From positions 124,001 to 188,000 of the forward strand of contig CAAGIO010000022.1 of assembly GCA_900769945.1 (NCBI GenBank): a DNA stretch of 64,000 nucleotides, written 5' to 3'. Made by a program: the position numbers and the translations under genes. The notes beneath the pieces are model-generated. The model had not been told where the DNA came from, did not search any database, and saw nothing but the letters and a program-made list of their open reading frames with translations. Below, piece after piece: positions 58,170-64,000 of the stretch; positions within the stretch are counted from its first letter, which is position 1, and each line of letters starts with the position of its first letter. Source of the DNA: Bacteroidales bacterium (GTDB taxonomy: Bacteria; Bacteroidota; Bacteroidia; Bacteroidales; F082).

Positions 58170-58177
58170 TATCTTTG
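58170..58177 (+). promoter_or_regulatory. -7 element of the Sua5/YciO-like gene
   Basis: TATCTTTG, about 98 nt before the ATG at 58276, so the mRNA leader is near 90 nt. Confidence 0.55.
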
Positions 58178-58275
58178 CGCGCTTATTAGTGTTTTACTGT
58201 AAGTTATTCACTATGTAAGCATATTGGACTTTTCCAAAAGTCAGAGATGTGTTGATAATTAAAAAAACTAAACTT

Positions 58276-58887
58276 ATGTTGTTGCAAATACACCCGAAGA
58301 ACCCGAACCCGCGCCATATCAAGATGATTCTCGAATGTCTTAACGATGACGGAGTGATAATATTCCCTACCGACACTATTTACGGCATTGGCTGCAGCAT
58401 TAACAGCAGCAAGGCTTTCGAGCGTATCGCACAGATAAAAGGCGTGCGTAAAGAAAAGGCGAACTTCTCCTTCATCTTTCATGACCTTAGCATGCTGTCG
58501 CAATTCACAAAGCCAATCAGCAACGACCTTTATAAACTAATGAAGAGAAACCTGCCCGGACCTTTCACATTTATCGTCGAGGCAAACAATAACATCCCGA
58601 AATTGTTTCAAAGCAAGAAGAAAACAATCGGCATCCGAATCCCGGAACAGCCTATCATTACCAATATCGTTAGGGAACTTGGCTCGCCAATAATGACAAC
58701 TTCTATACTTGATGAAGACGAGATATCCGGCTTTTTAACCGATCCGGAGGAGATTTATGACAGATATAAGGACAGAGTTGACCTGATTCTTGATGGAGGA
58801 TATGGAGATAATCAAGAAAGCACTATCGTGGATTGTACTGATAATGATATAGTTGTGCTTCGTCAGGGGAAGGGCGTCTTAGATTGA
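58276..58887 (+). CDS. Sua5/YrdC/YciO family protein (threonylcarbamoyl-AMP synthase-like)
   Basis: 203 residues from ATG 58276. VIIFPTDTIYGIGCSINSSK and the Lys/Arg-rich AQIKGVRKEKANFSFIFHD are the nucleotide and bicarbonate site motifs. MKRNLPGPFTFIVEA, IGIRIPEQPI and GSPIMTTSIL follow. The family makes threonylcarbamoyl-AMP for t6A37 of tRNA. The sequence is closer to the YciO branch than to YrdC/Sua5 (no C-terminal Sua5 domain). Whether it replaces TsaC here cannot be told from the window. Confidence 0.88.
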   Translation: MLLQIHPKNPNPRHIKMILECLNDDGVIIFPTDTIYGIGCSINSSKAFERIAQIKGVRKEKANFSFIFHDLSMLSQFTKPISNDLYKLMKRNLPGPFTFIVEANNNIPKLFQSKKKTIGIRIPEQPIITNIVRELGSPIMTTSILDEDEISGFLTDPEEIYDRYKDRVDLILDGGYGDNQESTIVDCTDNDIVVLRQGKGVLD

Positions 58888-58931
58888 AAAATTTTTTTTT
58901 AAAAAATTGTTGTATGTATTAAAAAATATAC

Positions 58932-58939
58932 TACTTTTG
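58932..58939 (+). promoter_or_regulatory. -7 element of tRNA-Lys
   Basis: TACTTTTG, 28 nt before the tRNA 5' end. Confidence 0.6.
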
Positions 58940-58967
58940 CACTCGCAAACGGACGATAAAAGTTCGG

Positions 58968-59040
58968 GACTCGCTAGCTCAGCAGGTAGAGCATCACACT
59001 TTTAATGTGGGGGTCCTGGGTTCGAGCCCCAGGCGGGTCA
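58968..59040 (+). tRNA. tRNA-Lys (anticodon TTT)
   Basis: 73 nt; acceptor GACTCGC/GCGGGTC, anticodon loop CTTTTAA between ACA/TGT-type stems, T-arm CTGGG/CCCAG with TTCGAGC, discriminator A. Confidence 0.95.
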
Positions 59041-59081
59041 CAAAAAATTTAGGGGTTAATTTTTGCAAGTAAAATGCATTT

Positions 59082-59112
59082 AGGCTTTAGGTTCTCTAAA
59101 GCCTTTTTTTTT
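59082..59112 (+). terminator. Terminator after tRNA-Lys
   Basis: AGGCTTTAG pairs with CTAAAGCCT around GTTCT, then a run of T. The part between 59113 and 59244 shows no gene; an ORF antisense to the speA end there is a shadow. Confidence 0.85.
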
Positions 59113-59244
59113 CTCATGCACCTTCTTCCGTATTGATAGATTTACGTCTCAAGGTTTGAAGGTTATTCCCGCCTTTGACCGTTTGCTCTCATGTGCTCCC
59201 TCGCACCTCCCTGCTGCCATAACCAACAGCCTCCTCCGATAACG

Positions 59245-59271
59245 AAAAAGAGACGCCCGTGAAAGCGTCTC
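59245..59271 (-). terminator. Terminator after speA (minus strand)
   Basis: On the minus strand GAGACGC and GCGTCTC form a 7-bp stem with an 8-nt loop, followed by TTTTTC. Confidence 0.8.
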
Positions 59272-59296
59272 CATCTAAAACATAACTCTTCCCGCT

Positions 59297-61210
59297 TTAT
59301 TCGAGATAGGTGTACCCGTAAAGTCCAGAGCGATAGTTCGAGAGAAACTCCTTGCCTTCCTCCACTGTGATTTTCCCGGCCTTCACGCAGCTCGTAACCC
59401 ATGACTCAACAGTCCTGACGAGTTTCTTGGGACTATATTGTACATATTCCAAGACCTCGGCAACAGTCTCACCATCGATAAGCTGGTCTATGTAGTAACC
59501 CTTCTCGTCAACAGAGACGTGAACGGCATTGGTATCACCGAAGAGGTTGTGCATGTCGCCGAGAATCTCCTGATAAGCGCCAATCAGGAAGACACCTATA
59601 TAATAAGGTTCGTTCTTCACGAAGGAATGAACCGGGAGGTTGTGCGACAGGCTGTGTCCTGTTACGTAAGTCGTCATCTTTCCGTCAGAATCGCAGGTTA
59701 TGTCTTGGAGTGTGGCTACCCTGTCCGGATACTCGTTGAGACGGTGGATAGGCATCACTGGGAACACTTGGTCAATAGCCCAAGCGTCGGGGAGTGACTG
59801 GAACATTGAGAAGTTGCAGAAATATTTGTCGGCGAGGAGCTTAGGAAGGGTGAGCAGCTCATCGGGGACGCGTTTCTGTGAGGCGCACAGCTGGTTTATC
59901 TCTTGTGCTATAGACCAGAATAGACGCTCTATCTTGGCTCTTGTCTTCAAATCTATGAGCCCCATGCTGAAGCGGTCGAGAGCCTCCTCCCTGATTTCCT
60001 GTGCGTCGTGCCATGTCTCAAGCATTGACGACTGCTTGCTCGAAAGATTCTCCCATGTGTCGTACAGGTCGTGTATCAATTCATGGTCATCGTCCTCAAC
60101 TTTCTCTGACTCGTCGTCCCATTTGGGCAGCGATGCCGTCTCAAGGACCTCCATGATGAGGACGGAGTGGTGCGCCGTCAAAGCTCTTCCCGACTCATTA
60201 ATGATGTTAGGGTGCTTCAGCCCGTTCTTGTCGCAAGCGTCAACGATGGAGAAGATGGCGTCATTGACATATTCTTGAATGCTGTAGTTAACGCTGCTCG
60301 CGCTGTTGGCGGAATGCGTCCCGTCATAGTCAACGCCAAGGCCTCCGCCAATGTCAACGAACTCAATGTTGAATCCCATCTTGTGAAGCTGCACGTAGAA
60401 CTGTGCGGCCTCCTTCAAGGCTATCTTGATACTTCTTATCTTTGTCACTTGGCTTCCAATGTGATAATGCACGAGCTTCAGGCAGTGTGTGAGGTTGTTT
60501 TTCTCAAGATACTCAAGGGCTTCGAGCAACTCTGACGATGACAGCCCGAACTTGGAGGCGTCACCACCGGAGTCCTCCCATTTGCCGGCACCTGAGCTCG
60601 CGAGCTTGATGCGGATGCCGATGTTTGGAGTGACCTTGAGTTGCTTCGACACCTTGGTGATGAGGCGCAGTTCGTTCATCTTCTCAACAACAATAATAAT
60701 CTTGCGACCCATCTTCTGGGCAAGCAGCGCTAACTCGATGAAACTCTCGTCCTTGTATCCGTTGCAGATAATGAGCGACTCTGAGTCGGTGTTAGATGCT
60801 ATGATAGCATGAAGCTCCGGCTTGGAACCAGCCTCAAGGCCGATGTTGAACTTCTTGCCGTGACTCACAATCTCGTCAACAACAGGGCGCATCTGGTTAA
60901 CCTTAATAGGAAACACAATATAGTTGTTGCCCTTGAAGTCGTATTCTTTCGCCGCCGCCTTAAAACAAGAGTCAATCTTCTCAATTCGAGTGTCTATGAT
61001 GTCGGGAAAACGAATCAGCATAGGGGCCGACACGTCACGGAGCTGTAACTCGTCAACAAGCTCACGCAAATCTACTGAAGCGCATCCTTGTCGCGGAGTG
61101 ACGATTACATTTCCTTTCTCATTGATAGAAAAGTAGTTTATTCCCCAATTGTTGATGTTGTATAGCTCTTCCGAGTCCTCAACACGCCATTTTCTCATGC
61201 TTCTACCCAT
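59297..61210 (-). CDS. speA: Biosynthetic arginine decarboxylase
   Basis: 637 residues from ATG 61210; ATG 61198 (MRKWRVEDSEELYN) is equally possible and matches the usual family start. The PLP fold-type III enzyme converts arginine to agmatine, the first step to putrescine/spermidine. Seen: the PLP lysine in YIVFPIKVNQMRPVVDEI, GLEAGSKPEL, HYHIGSQVTKIRSIKIALKE, FVDIGGGLGVDYDGTHS and the late NESGRALTAHHSVL. The length is normal for SpeA. It stands alone with its own promoter element and terminator. A GNAT of diamine-acetyltransferase type at 45906 may use the products. Confidence 0.95.
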   Translation of the reverse strand: MGRSMRKWRVEDSEELYNINNWGINYFSINEKGNVIVTPRQGCASVDLRELVDELQLRDVSAPMLIRFPDIIDTRIEKIDSCFKAAAKEYDFKGNNYIVFPIKVNQMRPVVDEIVSHGKKFNIGLEAGSKPELHAIIASNTDSESLIICNGYKDESFIELALLAQKMGRKIIIVVEKMNELRLITKVSKQLKVTPNIGIRIKLASSGAGKWEDSGGDASKFGLSSSELLEALEYLEKNNLTHCLKLVHYHIGSQVTKIRSIKIALKEAAQFYVQLHKMGFNIEFVDIGGGLGVDYDGTHSANSASSVNYSIQEYVNDAIFSIVDACDKNGLKHPNIINESGRALTAHHSVLIMEVLETASLPKWDDESEKVEDDDHELIHDLYDTWENLSSKQSSMLETWHDAQEIREEALDRFSMGLIDLKTRAKIERLFWSIAQEINQLCASQKRVPDELLTLPKLLADKYFCNFSMFQSLPDAWAIDQVFPVMPIHRLNEYPDRVATLQDITCDSDGKMTTYVTGHSLSHNLPVHSFVKNEPYYIGVFLIGAYQEILGDMHNLFGDTNAVHVSVDEKGYYIDQLIDGETVAEVLEYVQYSPKKLVRTVESWVTSCVKAGKITVEEGKEFLSNYRSGLYGYTYLE

Positions 61211-61246
61211 ATTCTTTGTAGTCGAATTATTTGTTGTTAAACTTTG

Positions 61247-61254
61247 CAAAAATA
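61247..61254 (-). promoter_or_regulatory. -7 element of speA
   Basis: Minus strand TATTTTTG, 36 nt before the ATG at 61210. Confidence 0.55.
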
Positions 61255-61389
61255 TGGAAATAAACTTAATAATCTCAAAAAAAATGCAATATCCGCCTGT
61301 TTTTATTCAAAAAGAAGGTTTTTCATCTTCTTTTTTAGAAAAATATCGTCGGGAGAACTGCACTGATGTTTTCAAAAGAAGAAAAACGT

Positions 61390-61397
61390 TATCTTTG
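61390..61397 (+). promoter_or_regulatory. -7 element of the GlcNAc-kinase-like gene, close to its ATG
   Basis: TATCTTTG ends 10 nt before the ATG at 61408, so the transcript has a leader of only a few bases or none. Confidence 0.6.
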
Positions 61398-61407
61398 CGA
61401 AAAAAAT

Positions 61408-62250
61408 ATGATACTTGTTGTTGACTGCGGTGCCACTAAAAGTGAATGGTTGTTGGCTGACAACTGTTCCGTTGTCTCGAGTGTTGTCACGGACGGTTTC
61501 AATCCGAATATCACCGTCCACGACGCCATCTCGGCAATCATCTGTAACGCCATTAACGCTCTGCCCTCTATCTGTGATGCCGATAGGATTTTTTTCTACG
61601 GCTCCGGCTGCGGAAATGATGCTAACCGCCTGATTATAAAGTCGGTGCTCGAACCTATGTTTACGAAGTCGGAAGTCTTTGTCTATCCCGACACTCTTGC
61701 CACATGCCATGCCTTGTTTGCCGACAAAGCGGGTGTCGCCTGTATCCTCGGCACCGGCTCTAACGCCTGCCTTTATGACGGCTCTCACATTGTGCGTAAC
61801 GCCAACTCTCTCGGCTTCATGATTGGTGACGAGGGTAGCGGCTGCCATATCGGGAAGATTATCGCCCGCGACTATTTCTATGGCATCATGCCTGAAGACC
61901 TTAGCCGTGATTTCCTCGCTGACTATAATATTGACAGGGACTCTTTCCTGAGAAACGTCTATCATAACGGCTCTCCTTCAAAATACCTTTCCTCGTTCAC
62001 ACTTTTCGCCAAAGAACATTTGTCGCATCATTATATTCAGAATGTTGTCGGACAATGCTTTGACGAGTTTATCGAGCGCATGGTTATGCCTTTATCCGCC
62101 GGACTGCCGCTCGGCTTCGTGGGCTCGGTGGCTTACGGTTTCAGCGAGATTTTGTCAGAGAAAGTGTCAGAACACGGGCTTACTATCTCTAAAGTGTTGA
62201 AAACCCCAGCAGAAGAGCTTGTGAGATTCTATCAGAGAAGTCTATTTTGA
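61408..62250 (+). CDS. N-acetylglucosamine kinase-like protein (BadF/BadG/BcrA/BcrD family)
   Basis: 280 residues from ATG 61408; the in-frame start at 61366 is inside the promoter. The actin-like ATPase motifs are VDCGATKSEWLLADN (phosphate 1), GVACILGTGSNACLYDG (phosphate 2) and LGFMIGDEGSGCHIGKI. The family contains GlcNAc kinases, and the length (280) fits. It would make GlcNAc-6-phosphate from GlcNAc released by GH20. It is convergent with the DUF5686 gene, overlapping by 9 nt. Confidence 0.85.
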   Translation: MILVVDCGATKSEWLLADNCSVVSSVVTDGFNPNITVHDAISAIICNAINALPSICDADRIFFYGSGCGNDANRLIIKSVLEPMFTKSEVFVYPDTLATCHALFADKAGVACILGTGSNACLYDGSHIVRNANSLGFMIGDEGSGCHIGKIIARDYFYGIMPEDLSRDFLADYNIDRDSFLRNVYHNGSPSKYLSSFTLFAKEHLSHHYIQNVVGQCFDEFIERMVMPLSAGLPLGFVGSVAYGFSEILSEKVSEHGLTISKVLKTPAEELVRFYQRSLF

Positions 62251-64000
62251 GAAAAGAATCCTGACCTTGAAGGCGAAATTGTCGGCTACTTTGTCGAAAG
62301 AATACGCGCCGTAACGATAATATACTCCGAAACCTAATTTTACAAACATCATGTTGATGATGTTGTCTAACACTAATCCGCTTTCAAAATAGCCTTTGTC
62401 CATGCTCTTGAGTGACTCTCCACAATAATAACGTGGCGTTTGCAAAGAGCCGATGCCGAAGTTGGCGTCAATGACAAGCTCAGGGGATAATCGTTTGAAG
62501 GTGAATATCTTCCCGAAGTTATGGCTGAAGAACACCGAAGCAAAACGGTCGCAGAAGAACTCGTTAATTAGCATTGTTGAGAAACAGGCGTTGGAATACA
62601 AGGCAAGTCCGTCATTGTTTCCGTAGATACCAAACAGCATAGGTGTGGGGACATCTCCTATGGTATGTCCCGCCTGAATCATGAGTGACGAGCTGCCGAA
62701 ATGCGTTATCTCCCAACCCATATTCATCTGAACCTGAAGGCGGTAGAAATCATACTCGCCTCCCAACACTCCGCTGAAGCCTCTCTTGCATGTCAGGAAG
62801 ATTTCAGGGTTCGCGCCTTTGTACGTCCTTAACCCGTTAGACGAGGAGATGTGTTTCTCGCCGAAGGCAGCCCGAAGCTTGAAGTCTATAGATGGAATAA
62901 TGTAGCGCGCCTCATCATTGTAGTCGTTGATGTCATTGAGAGAGAACCTCAGATATGCTTTGAAAATCTTCAGAAACCGAGATGAGATCTCAACAAAGAA
63001 ATTGTCGTTCAGCGTCGTACATTTCACGTAGTTGAACTTGATGTGATCACTGCTAAGTATATTATAATTGCTGTTGATGATGCCGTAATGTCCGAGGTTG
63101 TAGTAATGGCGTGTTGCATAAAGTTTGAGGTTTGAATCAGTCTTTTTGTTTAAGAAGAAGGTGATGCCGCCACCATAGTTGAATTTCTTGCGTGCGGGAT
63201 AATAACCGCCCCAAGCATTCATGCGAAGCGTTTTTGACAGCTTTTCATTGGTGTTAAAACTCAGTCCAAGATAGGCTTTGTTTGCCTTGTGATATGAGAA
63301 TATACCGTTCAGGTTCAGGTCGATGACGCCAATATGCACTGAGCTGTTTTCCCCGAAGTTCATTATCGAGCTGGTCATTTTGTCAAGGTCGATGCCTTCT
63401 GCCTTGAGGAGAGAGTCCATGAAGGTGTGGGTGTTGATGATGCGTTCCTCCATGCCGTCGCTTCTGTACTTGTTCCAATATTCACTGTCTTTCATCGTGC
63501 TGTTTTCGCTGACGTTGATGTCGGCTCCCCTAAAGACACTGTTGTCTATCGCCTCATTGATTTTTATGTCGCTGATGAAGCTCTTCCCGACGCCAATGAG
63601 TTCGCACTGTCCTGACTGCGAGTCGCCACCCAACACCAAGCTGTTCCCCGATATTCCAAAGGACAAGAGCGTGAGGTTGGTGTTCAGTTGTTTCGGAAAC
63701 CAAATGGTGTCGTTAATCTTCTCATAAAACTGCTGTATCATTACTTTTGGGAAGGCGTCGTTCTCGTAAGGCTCTGTCTTGATGTTGATTATCGCCCAAC
63801 AGTCGGAATGCACGGTTAGCGTGCCTTTCAATCCGTTGGAGACGTTGTTGCGCCTTGGAATGAACGATATTGTGAAAACAGTGTCGTTGCCTGAAGCAGG
63901 TATGGCTGACTCAAGGTTGAAATAGTATCTCGATTTGTTCGAGGGGAGGATAGGATTGGAATATTTTTTTTGTGAGATGACGATGTTGTTGTCGTAAAGG
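62242..64000 (-). CDS. DUF5686 outer-membrane protein, C-terminal part (partial)
   Basis: The frame is open from the right edge (64000) to the stop at 62242, giving 585 residues of the C-terminal part. An apparent start at 63831 is a TTG inside the gene. The part before it reads KSRYYFNLESAIPASGNDTV and FTISFIPRRNNVSNGLKGTL, then TVHSDCWAIINIKTEP. That is the pattern of DUF5686 proteins, which carry an N-terminal carboxypeptidase-like domain and an outer-membrane barrel. The rest is beta-rich, with barrel strands (RFSLNDINDYNDEARYIIPS, VGGVYYRYGAYSF-like end) and the final VRILFSK. Function unknown. Confidence 0.8.
   Translation of the reverse strand, partial: LYDNNIVISQKKYSNPILPSNKSRYYFNLESAIPASGNDTVFTISFIPRRNNVSNGLKGTLTVHSDCWAIINIKTEPYENDAFPKVMIQQFYEKINDTIWFPKQLNTNLTLLSFGISGNSLVLGGDSQSGQCELIGVGKSFISDIKINEAIDNSVFRGADINVSENSTMKDSEYWNKYRSDGMEERIINTHTFMDSLLKAEGIDLDKMTSSIMNFGENSSVHIGVIDLNLNGIFSYHKANKAYLGLSFNTNEKLSKTLRMNAWGGYYPARKKFNYGGGITFFLNKKTDSNLKLYATRHYYNLGHYGIINSNYNILSSDHIKFNYVKCTTLNDNFFVEISSRFLKIFKAYLRFSLNDINDYNDEARYIIPSIDFKLRAAFGEKHISSSNGLRTYKGANPEIFLTCKRGFSGVLGGEYDFYRLQVQMNMGWEITHFGSSSLMIQAGHTIGDVPTPMLFGIYGNNDGLALYSNACFSTMLINEFFCDRFASVFFSHNFGKIFTFKRLSPELVIDANFGIGSLQTPRYYCGESLKSMDKGYFESGLVLDNIINMMFVKLGFGVYYRYGAYSFDKVADNFAFKVRILFSK

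Noticed and set aside
60809..61136. Plus-strand ORFs under speA
   Set aside because: Shadows of the SpeA N-terminal domain.
1..64000. CRISPR array, rRNA operon, insertion sequence, integron
   Set aside because: No regularly spaced repeats, rRNA sequence, transposase or integrase motif was seen on either strand; short-repeat detection by eye is limited.

Overview
The window looks like a chromosomal segment of a gut- or animal-associated member of the Bacteroidales (Bacteroidota). The evidence is as follows. Many genes are preceded by the Bacteroidota -7 promoter element TAnnTTTG, and recognisable Shine-Dalgarno sites are rare. There is a DUF4249/TonB-receptor pair, a DUF5686 protein, a gliding/T9SS type C-terminal domain, a long S16 protein, and secreted glycosidases made as lipoproteins. 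No rRNA, CRISPR array, insertion sequence or integrase is visible.

Layout. (1) 1-5053 is the end of a prophage or phage-derived island: a truncated virion protein, a mosaic tail fibre, a D12-type DNA adenine methylase, a thymidylate synthase homologue whose key Asn is Asp (as in dCMP hydroxymethylases), and a small AraC-HTH protein with a G10 tract inside it and a C9 tract upstream. (2) 5138-9512 is a partly decayed AraC-centred cluster. It holds a flavodoxin pseudogene, a maltose-type O-acetyltransferase, a three-gene operon (outer-membrane barrel, secreted protein with four 11-residue synuclein-like repeats, unknown protein), an AraC regulator, a frameshifted epimerase pseudogene and an unidentified remnant. 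Shared CCAAT-type motifs occur at both promoters. (3) 9559-12743 carries a TauE/SafE permease, an AlaX-like editing domain, a split ThrE exporter and rubrerythrin. (4) 12821-22223 is a host-glycan salvage region: GH109 lipoprotein, NahK-like kinase, the operon galK - sugar-1-P nucleotidyltransferase - galM - MFS transporter, and a GH29 alpha-L-fucosidase. A GH20 hexosaminidase (46378-48702) and a GlcNAc-type kinase (61408-62250) fit the same theme.

(5) 22227-37022 is core metabolism and information processing: coaE/ybbR/yajC/DUF1573/T9SS-cargo operon, a ClpB without its N domain, S16, DnaE fused to a proofreading exonuclease, thioredoxin, DUF58 and a HhH/barrel protein. (6) 37948-45259 is a tight eight-gene operon: DUF456, split transketolase, C69 dipeptidase, RarA, MenG, MenA and free-Met sulfoxide reductase. 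(7) 45325-64000 holds a DNA-glycosylase-like protein, GNAT, GH20, seven tRNAs (Arg-ACG, Tyr, two identical Pro, Ser, Arg-TCT, Lys), an M48 protease, a TonB receptor/DUF4249 pair, a PatB-type lyase, alkaline phosphatase, a small RRM protein, a Sua5/YciO protein, arginine decarboxylase, a sugar kinase and a DUF5686 protein that runs off the right edge.

How the genes work together: secreted lipoprotein glycosidases (GH109, GH29, GH20) would free GalNAc, fucose, GlcNAc and galactose from mucin-type glycans. The MFS carrier and the kinase/nucleotidyltransferase set would then feed hexoses and hexosamines into central and nucleotide-sugar metabolism. No galT was found, and the nucleotidyltransferase between galK and galM may fill that step. 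All functions are assigned by reading motifs; no database search was run.
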